Under the pieces are notes generated by a model. It was not told the DNA's origin, did no database searches, and saw only the letters and a list, made by a program, of their open reading frames with translations. From Tremella fuciformis (lineage: Eukaryota > Basidiomycota > Tremellomycetes > Tremellales > Tremellaceae), in the NCBI GenBank assembly GCA_032768795.1, contig CP136497.1, positions 1,180,501-1,244,500 of the forward strand: DNA of 64,000 nt. The letters are read 5' to 3'. Of this stretch, positions 12,201 through 19,971 are shown in pieces; within the stretch, counting starts at the first letter, position 1, and each line of letters opens with the position of its first letter. A program made the translations under genes and the position numbers.

Positions 12201-13178
12201 CTGCGCATTGCCTTCAAGTGTTATGGCATGATCATAGGCACTGTGCTCTGGAAGCTTATCGGAGTTGGACTTTCTGAATACTTCCAAATGGTTGTGGAAG
12301 TCCGCGGGGATGATTTCCTTGAGTTGCTGAAGGTCGGGTTCCATAGTGTCGTCATCGTCTTCCTGAGCAGGTTGAGGGTCGATGAGACCTGAGACTTGAG
12401 CCGTAGTGGTAATGCCATAGATCTCTGCCGTTTTCATAGCTGTCCGGAAGGCAGAGGCACTGATGAGTGATATCCTTGGGGTCGAGGTTGTTGTTCCGTG
12501 GGTGTTGTTTGTGTCCTTGGGTGATGGCGTACCTGCAGCTTTGGCGCTGGGCAGGTTACCTGAGCTCGGTTTCCTTGGGGTCCTTGGGGTCCTTGAGTTC
12601 CTTGAGTTTCGAGGGTTCCTTGGTGACTGAGGAGCAGAATCTCCTTCCAAAGGCTGATCAGGCCAGTCACACTGCGCCAGGCAGTGAGCGGAGGAGAACT
12701 TGATAGTCTGTTGAGACCAATCAATGCTTGGGTTGTGCTGGGAGAGCCATGGTAGGCCAAGGATGATGGGGTATGTGCCGAGTGATGTGATGTCAAGAGA
12801 GAGCGTCTCTTCATGACCTGGAAGGCACAAGGTGATGGGTTTGGTGTGGTGTGTGATGGCGCCAGAAGAAATTGGTCGTCCATCAATGACTGAGACCTCT
12901 AACGGCTCATCCTTGAGTATCCTTGGTATGTCCGTAGTGTCGAGGAAGTTTGCGTTGATGAAGCTGGCTGTTGCGCCAGAATCAATCATAGCAAGTGTGT
13001 CGTAGTTGGTTTTCCCATACTTGAGCGTGATGGGAAGGCATAGGTGATCCTTGGGTGAAGCGGGAAGTATTGTTGACTGTAGCGATGTTGCCGTTATCCA
13101 ATGTTGTGTGTGATGTACCGTGATGTGCCCCTTTGAGAGCCCCAGAGGTGGGGGCACGCTTAGGCCTGGGGCTGCGTG
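9234..13178 (-). CDS. pol: gypsy pol polyprotein (protease, RT, RNase H, integrase, chromodomain)
   Basis: A single frame of about 1,314 residues in the -1 frame relative to gag. There is no ATG at its head (the first codon after the gag stop region is GTG), so entry by frameshifting at 13178-13184 is expected. Domains in order: aspartic protease (AMIDSGATASF, ~residue 60); reverse transcriptase (DYRQLN...VMPFGLTNAP...VYLDDILIF); RNase H (METDASDFA...TDHKNLEYF); integrase with H..H..C..C zinc finger (CHTCARNK), D (SMDAIVKLP), D (VSDRGPIF) and E (DGQTERVNQ); and a C-terminal chromodomain (EYIVDRILDSR...YLVSWKDY...SWEPWENV). The chromodomain classes it as a chromovirus, a group known to target modified chromatin. 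Confidence 0.95.
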   Translation of the reverse strand, partial: HAAPGLSVPPPLGLSKGHITVHHTQHWITATSLQSTILPASPKDHLCLPITLKYGKTNYDTLAMIDSGATASFINANFLDTTDIPRILKDEPLEVSVIDGRPISSGAITHHTKPITLCLPGHEETLSLDITSLGTYPIILGLPWLSQHNPSIDWSQQTIKFSSAHCLAQCDWPDQPLEGDSAPQSPRNPRNSRNSRTPRTPRKPSSGNLPSAKAAGTPSPKDTNNTHGTTTSTPRISLISASAFRTAMKTAEIYGITTTAQVSGLIDPQPAQEDDDDTMEPDLQQLKEIIPADFHNHLEVFRKSNSDKLPEHSAYDHAITLEGNAQPKFGPIYSLSEVELKALDEYLKENLKKGFIRPSSSPAGSPILFVKKPDGSLRLCVDYRQLNSITRKNRYPLPLIQESLDRLKGASWFSKIDLRAAYNLVRIAKGDEWKTAFRTRYGHYEYLVMPFGLTNAPASFQNLINDVLRDFLDVFVIVYLDDILIFSKSKDEHIGHVKQVLQRLQEHHLWAKAEKCTFFKHEVDFLGYLVSDKGVRMDPHKVEAVTNWPPPKSVHDVQVFLGFANFYRRFIKAYSKVTAPLTQLLRKGVNFEWGNTAQNAFDTLKAAFTSAPILQHFQPGKPIVMETDASDFAIAGVLSHTSENSKELHPIAYYSRKLQPAELNYEIYDKEMLAIVEAFKHWRPYLEGAKEITVYTDHKNLEYFTTSKVLNRRQARWAELLANFDFKIHYRPGEKMGKPDALTRRSDLQEGSRAAEAPPHTLLKPGQFIIGALTPTDTSDTPVKSDLMTRIEKLQPEDPVLKELLPYLHHPDRPVPSTLQGKIKDFSLDNNIIRYNKKIYIPDNYDLKIDLLHQSHNAPTAGHYGQLKTYQLLSRHYYFPGIRQFTNTYVDGCHTCARNKIPRHKPYGPLQPLPIPTKPWQSISMDAIVKLPTSNGYDCIMVFVDRFTKQAHFIPFKEEGFDAPNLATMFRQHIWRLHGFPKDIVSDRGPIFNSQFWRAFVKGLGITPNFSTAFHPQSDGQTERVNQVLEHYLRSFCDYDQANWASLLDLAEYSYNNSVHTSTKFTPFEANYGYHPNDTLSPLPSSETQTVPAVDSHLGTLRSLHQTLADNIKSAQEHYTKFYNRKIKEITNKDKPLFKVGDQVFLNRRNIQTLRPSLKLDQRMLGPFKIIEATSSPLAFKLDLPPSMAIHPVFHVNLLEPMRKGHPQQPQDSPPRIEVNGQEEYIVDRILDSRISSDNGYDYLVSWKDYSSAHNSWEPWENVHHTTAYNKFHRQHLKDPQHHFPPTRAHRRAPTQTNTKRSERRSPRLRGLRP

Positions 13179-13184
13179 TTTTTT
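13138..13184 (-). promoter_or_regulatory. Programmed -1 ribosomal frameshift signal at gag/pol
   Basis: On the minus strand the heptamer A AAA AAC (13184-13178) is in the gag phase (gcA AAA AAC), the canonical X XXY YYZ slippery site. After a 4-nt spacer (ACGC) comes a perfect 8-bp stem, AGCCCCAG (13173-13166) pairing with CTGGGGCT (13145-13138) around a 20-nt loop that contains the gag stop. Slipping back one base puts the ribosome in the pol frame exactly. Sequence and phase are directly visible; activity is inferred from known retroviral and retrotransposon signals. Confidence 0.85.
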
Positions 13185-14179
13185 GCCTTGTTGTCGGAGG
13201 TAATAGTGGTGACCTTGGTGGCAGCATTGATTTGAGCCCTCTGCTCACGGCGTCGCTGAGCAGCACGGCACTCAAAGGCCTTGTGACCAGGCTTGCCGCA
13301 ATAGTTGCAGAGGTTCTCCTTCATGCGTCGCTCACGCTCAGCCTGAGAGATTGGTCCATAGGCCTGGCGTGTCTGAGCAGCATCAATCTCCATGGGAGTA
13401 GGAGAGAATGTTGTAGTCGTTGTACGCGGGACAAAGGTGTTGACCCTTGTAGTTGTAGCGCCAGAGCGAGTGTAGTTGATGTTGTTGATAGGGCGCTGAG
13501 TGTTGATCTGAGGTCGAGGATTGTTGTTTGTGCGTCGCCTTTGATAAAGAAGGTCGTCATACTCAATGGCGGCGGTGACCAAAGCCTCATAGTCCTTGAA
13601 TTTGCCAGGAGCAAGGAGTCGATCCTTGACATCGTCCTTGAGGCCATCAAAGAAGTTCTGCTTCTTTGTCTCATTGTTCCAGTGCACATAGGCTGCGTGG
13701 CGCTGGAATTCTGTGGCGTAGAGGCTGGCTGATCCTGTCTGTCGGAGGTTGCGTAGCTTGAAACGAGATGTCTCAGCCAGGTTGGCGTCGCCAAAGTACT
13801 TCTTAAATTCAATTTGGAAGTCCTCCCAGTCATGGAGCCAAGAGGGCTGATCCTCTGCATCCATGCCAAGGTAAGGTAAGACCCATCGGTAGGCTTCTTC
13901 CTTCAGGAGGTTGGTTGCAAAGGCGATACGAGTGACGTCGGTGGCGTAGGTACGAGGTTGAACAGCAAAGACCATGTTGCACTTGGCTAGGAACTCCAAA
14001 GTCTGATCCTTACGGCCATTAAAAGGCGGTGGATGAGAGATCTTTGGCTCCTTAGCATGCTCAGGCCTGGTGTTGTTGGTGGCTTGAAGGGCATTGATCT
14101 GAGCCTGCAGCTGTAGGATCATGTCGTGCTGTGCTTGCAACGCTTGCTCAGCATTGAGCTGGGCGTTGTCAGATTCCAT
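13160..14179 (-). CDS. gag: gypsy gag (capsid and nucleocapsid)
   Basis: 339 residues starting at ATG in a good context (CACCATGG). An N-terminal Gln-rich coiled region is followed by a retrotransposon gag domain (FNGRKDQTLEFLAKC...; W..F...F...F.D). A CCHC zinc knuckle follows, CNYCGKPGHKAFEC (~residues 292-305), then a short tail ending PQA and the stop TAA. It forms the virus-like particle that packages element RNA. The final codons overlap the frameshift signal that gives access to pol. Confidence 0.95.
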   Translation of the reverse strand: MESDNAQLNAEQALQAQHDMILQLQAQINALQATNNTRPEHAKEPKISHPPPFNGRKDQTLEFLAKCNMVFAVQPRTYATDVTRIAFATNLLKEEAYRWVLPYLGMDAEDQPSWLHDWEDFQIEFKKYFGDANLAETSRFKLRNLRQTGSASLYATEFQRHAAYVHWNNETKKQNFFDGLKDDVKDRLLAPGKFKDYEALVTAAIEYDDLLYQRRRTNNNPRPQINTQRPINNINYTRSGATTTRVNTFVPRTTTTTFSPTPMEIDAAQTRQAYGPISQAERERRMKENLCNYCGKPGHKAFECRAAQRRREQRAQINAATKVTTITSDNKAKNTQPQA

Positions 14180-14600
14180 GGTGACAGGGATGGAGTGATC
14201 TGAGTGTCAGCAGGAGCTTTTGGGTATCTGAGAGGATTGTAAGGGATTGATGATGGTATGGATGAAAGGAAGAAGAAAGAGGGCCTTAGATCAAGTTCTT
14301 CTACTATGTAGAAGCGATTCCTAAAGTCAAGGGTGGATCGAGTTTTTGATGGTGATGAGCACCCAAATGATGGTGACGACAAGGGTGATGATAGTGTCGA
14401 AGTGATCGAAGGTGTTGTTGAGAGTAGGATTGATGATGACGAGAGGTCCTTGGTTCAAGTCACAATGGTGACAAGAATAATCTTTTTGCCAGAGGTGTCG
14501 AGGGTAACCGCGGGAAAGCCTTGGGTGGCAAAAATGCGAAAATGTTGTTGACGAGAGGACGAGGGACGAGCAAGGACTAAAGGGGTTGAGCAATGGATAC
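14180..14600 (-). other. gypsy 5' leader
   Basis: 421 bases between the 5' LTR and gag, with no supported gene. The right end next to the LTR is where the primer-binding site must lie; none with the usual TGG start is visible. Confidence 0.6.
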
Positions 14601-15109
14601 TGTCACGCCTGCGGGTAGTCTGCGGTAGCGAGAGGTCTGCCTTGGGTACTGAAGGGGTTTAGTCTCTGGCTCGTAGAGCTTGATGACTGCCTTAGGTACT
14701 GAGGTGACTGAAGTGTTGGGTTAAGACCAACTGAGTGACTTTGTGTGAAGAGAAGACACAAGATCCATTGCTGAAGAAGAAGGGGGGAAGGGCCAGATGA
14801 GGCCTCCTTTTATACCCTTCACATCTAAAAGGTAGGACTAATTAAAGAGGGGTCGTGAGGGATTTACTGACCAATCAGATAAATGCCTCACTTAGACCAC
14901 CGTGGGAAACTACAAGCTAGCCAATAGGAAAAATGCCTCAAAGGTGGAGGCTGACTAAGCTCTTTGAACTAGCCAATAGGAAAAATGCCTCAGAGGTGGA
15001 GGCTTACTAAGCAAGGTGGAGGCTGACTAATCAACTGATAAACGTTCTCCAAATAACACATCATTCCATGAGTCATGTTTTCTCCTTTTCCTTATCACGA
15101 GTCATGACA
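14601..15109 (-). repeat. gypsy 5' LTR (509 bp)
   Basis: Mate of 8713-9221; no difference was seen by eye. It is followed by the target duplication TGCGG and then by copia gag sequence. Confidence 0.95.
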
Positions 15110-15114
15110 TGCGG

Positions 15115-16270
15115 TGAACAGAGCGTCATTACTAGCCTCTTCAGACCCGTTCTCGAACCACGGGTCATTGAGCTGGTCGGGAAAGACGATGCGATCGTCG
15201 CTGTCGTCATCAAGCTCGGCCCATTCGGTGGCGGCAACGGTGAGGCCTGCCCACGGATCCATGTCAACTTCCAGGGCTGCAGCAAGCAGTCCCGAGTCGG
15301 CTTTAGGAGGAATCGTGATCCTCTTGTCGGCTGCGGCGACGACGTCCTGACGATCTTGAACGCCCTTGCGTTCACCTCGGCCGCCTCTCTGCCGAGCAGA
15401 GCGTCCGCCGCGGCCCTGCAGGCCGCCGCGCTGCAGTTCTGCAGCCTTCTTGCGGCAATCACGCTCCCAATGACCTTTCTTGCCGCAATGTCGACACTCG
15501 TCATTGGTCTTGTCTCTCTCGAACCGAGGGCGGCGCTCGACAGCCATCGCGAGCGGTTTGCCGCCTCCATTACCTTGCCGTTGAGGCGGCCTAGCCCTTC
15601 GTCGCGCGATCTCGGTGGTGTATTTCGAGAGCACGACGGCCCAGGACTGCTTGTCCTTGGCGATGGGCGCCAATTCAGCCCTCACAATATTGAAGGCGGG
15701 GTCGAGGATGGTGGCGAGGAACCTCTGAGCGCGCTCGGTGTCGCTCAGGACGATCCCGACGCGCTTGCCGTCCGAAATCGCCTTGGAGAACGTCTCGACA
15801 TGAGCGCTCATTTCGTCCGCAGAGGCGTCGCCTCTGAGATCGAGCGTCCACAGGCGGGCGTGCACGATCCTCTGATTCTCCAGAAGGTCGGCCTCGTGCA
15901 TTTTGTCGCAATACAGCCACATATCGGCTGCAGCGAGCAGATCCTCAATGTCGAGCCGGACGGCCTCAGAAACCGTCCCCTTCAACATCGCCTGAGCCCT
16001 GCTCTCTCGGGCTTGCCACCTCTCCCAGTCCTTCTTATCCTCGCTCGTCATGGCTCCACCGACTTCCGATCCTGCCGGCATGACAGAGCCAGCACGGGTG
16101 CGGCGCTCGGTGGCTGCGACGCGCCCTGGCTCGAGATCGAGGCCCAAAGCTGCATTCCAGCAGTCTCCAAGCTGCAGGGCGACTTCTACGGCCGCCCGCC
16201 ATGGCGCATATGACGAGGGATCATGCGAGAGCTTTGGGATCGCATCGATGTTGACTCTGGTGGCAGACAT
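15115..16270 (-). pseudogene. copia gag, 3' end cut by the gypsy insertion
   Basis: About 385 residues from ATG 16270 (MSATRVNIDAIPKL). It has a UBN2/gag-like helical region (VEVALQLGDCWNAA...DIEDLLAAADMWLYC) and a CCHC zinc knuckle, CRHCGKKGHWERDC. The frame runs off into the gypsy LTR near 15114. It joins the protease part at 8707 in frame once gypsy is removed, so gag and pol of this copia were one reading frame before the insertion. Confidence 0.88.
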
Positions 16271-16593
16271 CGCGATAAAGGTAGGTAAAGGTGGTCTGTG
16301 CACACGCGGGGGTGCTGATTCTGATAGATATGACGGCAGAGTGTGCGTCAGCGGAACGATACCTCGCAGGGGACGACTTTCGCGATAGAGCGCCTGTTAC
16401 TAGGCCCGACGCTCTCCCTGTGTGCTTACGAGGTGTTCTCGTTCTTCCTCTAGCCTTCTCTGACGGCTAGGAACTGCTCTCGAGCGTCCGCAACGGTAGA
16501 CGGCAACGGCTCGGTTTGTGGCGGTGTCTAGAGCGTCTGCGGCGGCGGCGACGGCTCGATAGACAGCCCGTATGCTCTCTGTAGTCTCGGGCT

Positions 16594-16613
16594 GAGACTT
16601 GGGACTTTTAATC
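16594..16613 (-). other. copia primer-binding site copy 2, next to the short LTR
   Basis: The + strand reads GAGACTTGGGACTTTTAATC, immediately followed by TGTTAAAC (an LTR-type end). The same 20 bases recur at 16824-16843 beside the outer LTR and diverge right after, as expected of a binding site. The sequence looks like a tRNA-Lys(UUU) 5' half: stem TGGGA, anticodon loop CTTTTAA, then TC. Confidence 0.6.
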
Positions 16614-16672
16614 TGTTAAACAAAAGTGACCGGCCAGTCGAGTGTCAAGGCATCAATCGCCTTCTTGTAACA
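16614..16672 (-). repeat. Very short second LTR-like segment (59 bp)
   Basis: Starts TGTTAAAC and ends TTGTAACA. It is flanked on one side by a primer-binding site (16594-16613) and on the other by a polypurine tract (+ strand CTCCCCCTCGAG, 16673-16684). The same PPT-LTR junction (CA|CTCCCCCTCG) occurs at 4852/4853. It differs in sequence from the 155-bp LTR. With the outer LTR it encloses only about 170 bases. Confidence 0.5.
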
Positions 16673-16823
16673 CTCCCCCTCGAGAGATGCCTGTTGATAC
16701 TCTCGGAACCCGGAAAGCCACGTGTTCAACACCGTGCGCCTCCCCCTGCAGGCGGCATCCATGCGGGTGTGAGGATTGAACCCGCGCCTGTAACCTGCGC
16801 CTTCGTCTGCCACGCCCAAGGCG

Positions 16824-16843
16824 GAGACTTGGGACTTTTAATC
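16824..16843 (-). other. copia primer-binding site copy 1
   Basis: The same 20 bases as 16594-16613, directly next to the outer 5' LTR (16844). The match to the 5' side of a tRNA anticodon arm suggests priming by a cleaved tRNA fragment, as known for Drosophila copia with initiator tRNA. Confidence 0.6.
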
Positions 16844-16998
16844 TGTTACACAACGATGAGAGCGATGCATTCGTCCCTCTCTGCAGTTCTACATATATAA
16901 GCAGTCGCTCTGATCAAGCCATCTCCTTAAGGTTACTCATTTGGCCGGAAGAGGCAATTCTGAGCCTATGAGGCGTCCTCGGGGCCTATTGTTCAACA
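16844..16998 (-). repeat. copia 5' LTR (155 bp)
   Basis: Mate of 4698-4852, identical by eye; followed by the target duplication ACATG (16999-17003). Confidence 0.93.
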
Positions 16999-17202
16999 AC
17001 ATGGACGGCTCCAACAGGTGGACCGATTTGGAAATGTATGCACATACGAGCAAAGCTGAGTATAGCACAAATGAATCTTCGGTGTAGACTGACTCCTAGA
17101 CTGCCGCGCCTCACTCATCTCAAACCTTCAAGCCGAGAACATAGTTGCAAAGTACATACATATCTACAGCAGATAAAGAAGAGGCAGCCGCGGAGGCCCG
17201 AC

Positions 17203-17991
17203 CTACAATTCGCTATATTTGGTCTCTTTATGCCCCATCACCCGCTCACTGACTACATCTTGTGTGCGCTGATCAATCGGAGTGGGCTTCGAGGGAGTGG
17301 GGCCATCAGTGCCAATATAATGCAATTCATATACGCCTCTTGGGGTCTTTGGCCTGTCTGAATTGTAAGGAAGCCGGGCCGAGTCGGAGGCGCTTGCAGG
17401 GCTGAGGAACTGTACCACCATAGTCTCATAACCTCCTTCTCCCGCAGATATTGGACCCTCTCGGAGCACAAGGTGGACCATTGGGTGGAAGATCGTCTTG
17501 TAATCGCCCCAGAAGGGAACTAGGGTCACATCCGCGCAGACTTCCGATGTCATCGCCGCCTCGGCTCGTTCTTGGAAAAACTTGAAGAGATCAGGGGAGA
17601 ATGGCTTGCCGTCAATCATGAATGGCCACCCGTCCTCATCTTTGCGTGCAAAGACACTGTTGGACATGGAGGTCCGATGTTCCTTCTCCTTGATATCATA
17701 CAAGTCGAGTAAAGTAGACAGCTGTTTGTCCAGCCATTTGAAGACAACGTCGCTCATGATTCGGCCCACAGTTTCATCGTCGGGAGGTGTCCAATCGGGG
17801 GCTTCAACGGGGCGTCCCAGTGCTACGCTGATCTCCTCAGGACTGTGGACGAGACAGGTTCCGCCTTCCTCATGTCCCGAGCAGCTGTACAAGGGGTCCC
17901 GTGTCCAATCTTTTTTGATCGCGGAGTCAGCTGGGAGATCTGGTTTGACGACGTGGTAAGCGACATCAAGATGACCAGCAGAATCGGTCAT
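17203..17991 (-). CDS. Family A paralogue A2 (unknown function, intronless)
   Basis: 262 residues from ATG 17991. Full family signature: DPLYSCSG..GGTCLVH (~34-51), LDKQLSTLLDLY helix, RTSMSNSVFAR, GWPF, VCADVTLVPFW, FHPMV, SDSARLPY. The closest relative in the window is A3 (shared DPL..C.G..GGTCLVH, W.PP, KQLS.LLDLY, ADVTL.P.W). The 5' flank to about 18300 is also shared with A3, so gene and promoter were duplicated together. No membrane or secretion signal is seen. Function unknown. Confidence 0.75.
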   Translation of the reverse strand: MTDSAGHLDVAYHVVKPDLPADSAIKKDWTRDPLYSCSGHEEGGTCLVHSPEEISVALGRPVEAPDWTPPDDETVGRIMSDVVFKWLDKQLSTLLDLYDIKEKEHRTSMSNSVFARKDEDGWPFMIDGKPFSPDLFKFFQERAEAAMTSEVCADVTLVPFWGDYKTIFHPMVHLVLREGPISAGEGGYETMVVQFLSPASASDSARLPYNSDRPKTPRGVYELHYIGTDGPTPSKPTPIDQRTQDVVSERVMGHKETKYSEL

Positions 17992-18124
17992 GCGGAGAGA
18001 TTCTGATTGAGGCGCACGGATCAGGCTGCCTCAGGGTAATTGTACTGTATGTATTTACAGGGTTGATACAATGCGTCGTCGAGTAGAAGCCGGGAGGTTG
18101 GAGGTGTTTGGCGAGTTGCACCAC

Positions 18125-18300
18125 CGTCAGCAGGATTGAAAAGGACTGACGCCAGATCTCGCCCAATATCCGCAAAGGAAATAAGAAGCAAACCTTGACT
18201 GGTTGCAGAGTTGCCTTCAGTTTCACACAGTCCATATAACGTATCGACGGCTAGATGTAAATTGAGTTGCAATCAGGTCTGGCCCCACCCGTGGTGGATT
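18125..18300 (-). promoter_or_regulatory. A2 upstream region, duplicated upstream of A3
   Basis: Shares ordered blocks with 20090-20260: (G)ATCTCGCCCA-ATAT, GCAAA(C/T)CTTGACTG, CAGTC(C/A)ATATAA, and CAGG(C/T)CTGGCCC. It includes a TATA-like CATATAACG near 18233. It is probably the co-duplicated promoter; this is judged by eye. Confidence 0.45.
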
Positions 18301-18473
18301 GGTGTGGATGAATCGGAACTATAGACTGACAGCCTTCCCGACCTGCGGGGACACGCTGACACTGCTGCTGAGATGCATTGATGGCTCCTGCTGAATAGCC
18401 GTCGCTTCGATCGTCCGATGAGCGCACGGTCGACAAGTATAGTCCACTCACAAAGACATAGCGAGGAATCCAG

Positions 18474-18987
18474 ATGGAAGATGATATGGACCTACTTGCC
18501 CCACTTTGCCCGCGGATGCCTACTCACATCTTTGACCAAGACCGTAAAAGGGCTCCATTCGACCATTGGACCCTCCGCAGAGAAGGCGTGGTGTGCAGCG
18601 CAACGGCGACGTTTGGCAGCTTCGGGGTGCTCGCCCTGTAAGAACAGGAGTCCACGCTTGGCTTCCGAACTCAGGTGGCAGTCAGAGAAACAGCATTTCT
18701 GGGACGAGTCTAAGCGCGACTGTGCTGAACCAACTACTTCGGAACTCCAACCCGGTGGCATTTCAATGCCTGAGCCAAGATTGGCGCACTCTTAGCGACT
18801 TTGCAATGGACCGTCCCTTTCCCAGACGATCTGGCCTAGATTACAACCTGTACATCTCGTGGGATCCTTCTCGGACCCCTTTTCCTGCTCACTTACAGGA
18901 TTGGCACCGAGCTGGATGTATACGAGCGAAGGAGATATAGCGTGACGAGTTGCATAGCGTGCAGTGAGTGGTGAAGGTGTCTACAGA
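18474..18987 (+). pseudogene. Decayed family B gene inside the A array
   Basis: An open start MEDDMDLL (18474) can be spliced at GTAAGAACAG to a segment SEKQHFWDE that resembles the SKEERKLFW block of B2. The next similar block, CLSQDWRTLSDFA..FP, lies in another frame, one base off. After a plausible intron (GTGGGATCC...TTACAG) the end VYERRRYSVTSCIACSEW resembles the C-terminus of B4 (VYREIETENYCVGVT). Frames do not join without a shift, so it is called a relic. The similarity is weak and needs an alignment. Confidence 0.33.
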
Positions 18988-19113
18988 TCCGGGCAGAATA
19001 TCTATAGAAGAGGGAGAATCGAATATCGGCATGTGGAGTAATGAGGAGAAAGTGAATTGTTGGTCAAGAAAATACACAGTAAAGAGCAGCTTGCGCAAGG
19101 TGCAAGGCTAGAG

Positions 19114-19971
19114 CTACACAACGTGTTGCTTGGCCTGTTTATGCGTCATCACTTGAAGACAGAATTCATCGAGGTCGTGGAATTCTTGGACGTGCGGATT
19201 CGTGGCCGTCTCTGAATTTTGCAGTTCCTTATAATGACTTATATCACCGCTATCGGAGGCAGCATACATGAATTCATGTCTCGCTCTTGCGGTTCCCATG
19301 TGGTCAGACCCGAATGGAAGGCGGGCCGAGTCCGACACTTTTGCGGGAGTGAGCGGTTTCAACGTCATTTTCATCCTATCTTCTGATCCTTCAGCGCTCA
19401 TTGTACGCACTGAACCGTCTTGAACCACCGTGTGAATCAGAGGGGCGAACTGTGTCTTGGACGAATCACGGATATTAAGCCAGCGTGGAATCAGGGTCAC
19501 GTCTGCGCAGACATGTGAGGGGGCAAAGTTCTGCGCTTTCTTGACAAAATGATCAAAGAGCTCAGTGGGGTAAGGCTCGCCGTGGATTTCAAATGGCCAG
19601 CATTGCTCACGGCTGCCGGCAAAGACACTGTTGCGGATTGAGGTCCGATGCTTTGGTTTTGTTATCTTGTACAAGTCGAGCAAAAGCGACAGTTGTTTGT
19701 CCAGAGAGTCTTGGGCGACCTTGCGGATGGTTTCGCTTACAGTAGCTCGGTTGGGCGGTGTCCAGCTGTCACCAATCTTGGGGGCCAGTGTCGCGCAGAC
19801 GCCCCTGGGACCATGGACGAGACAGGTTCCGCCGTCCATAAGTCCCGTGCAGCTGTGCAAGGGGTCCCGTGTCCACCCTTCTCGCGACTCGGATACTCCT
19901 GGGCCATCTCGATTCACCAGATAGACTGTAAACTGGCTTGCAGAGTCGGTCATGCCGATAGGCTCTGACAC
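19114..19971 (-). CDS. Family A paralogue A3 (unknown function, intronless)
   Basis: 285 residues from ATG 19971. Signature: DPLHSCTG..GGTCLVH, LDKQLSLLLDLY, RTSIRNSVF, CWPF (Cys where sisters have Gly), VCADVTLIPRW, FAPLI, SDSARLPFGSD. It is about 20 residues longer than A2 at the C-terminus (..EFCLQVMTHKQAKQHVV). It lies head-to-tail with A2, with the B-like relic between them. Function unknown. Confidence 0.75.
   Translation of the reverse strand: MSEPIGMTDSASQFTVYLVNRDGPGVSESREGWTRDPLHSCTGLMDGGTCLVHGPRGVCATLAPKIGDSWTPPNRATVSETIRKVAQDSLDKQLSLLLDLYKITKPKHRTSIRNSVFAGSREQCWPFEIHGEPYPTELFDHFVKKAQNFAPSHVCADVTLIPRWLNIRDSSKTQFAPLIHTVVQDGSVRTMSAEGSEDRMKMTLKPLTPAKVSDSARLPFGSDHMGTARARHEFMYAASDSGDISHYKELQNSETATNPHVQEFHDLDEFCLQVMTHKQAKQHVV

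Larger units (their letters stand above)
8713..15109 (-). mobile_element. Ty3/gypsy chromovirus LTR retrotransposon, complete and nested in copia
   Basis: Flanked by identical-looking 509-bp LTRs (8713-9221, 14601-15109) that begin TGTCACGCC and end GTCATGACA, with target duplication TGCGG (8708-8712 and 15110-15114). Gag and pol are both open over their full length, and pol ends in a chromodomain. A polypurine tract abuts the 3' LTR. LTR identity and intact frames indicate a very recent insertion, and the element may still be mobile. No PBS beginning TGG is obvious beside the 5' LTR (minus-strand leader starts GTATCCATTGCTC), so its primer is undetermined. Confidence 0.96.
4698..16998 (-). 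mobile_element. Ty1/copia LTR retrotransposon, interrupted by a nested gypsy element
   Basis: Two 155-bp LTRs (4698-4852 and 16844-16998) starting TGTTACAC and ending TTCAACA read as identical and are flanked by the 5-bp target duplication ACATG (4693-4697 and 16999-17003). The coding order on the minus strand is gag (zinc knuckle), protease, integrase, reverse transcriptase, RNase H, i.e. the Pseudoviridae/copia order. Without the 6,397-bp gypsy insertion and its duplicated TGCGG, the element would be about 5.9 kb. Defects are the gypsy insertion between gag and protease and an in-frame TGA at 7754-7756 in the integrase. The 5' leader also holds an extra short LTR and a second primer-binding site. 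It is non-autonomous as it stands. Confidence 0.95.

Noticed and set aside
13133..13732. 199-codon + strand frame opposite gypsy gag
   Set aside because: Antisense shadow; gag has a CCHC knuckle and start context.
15068..16213. 381-codon + strand frame over copia gag
   Set aside because: Antisense shadow of gag, which has the zinc knuckle and the proper order with pol.
16750..16800. tRNA-like T-arm (minus strand GGGTTCAATCC) in the copia leader
   Set aside because: Stem pairs poorly, and no D-arm or acceptor stem partner is present; the region is inside a retrotransposon leader.
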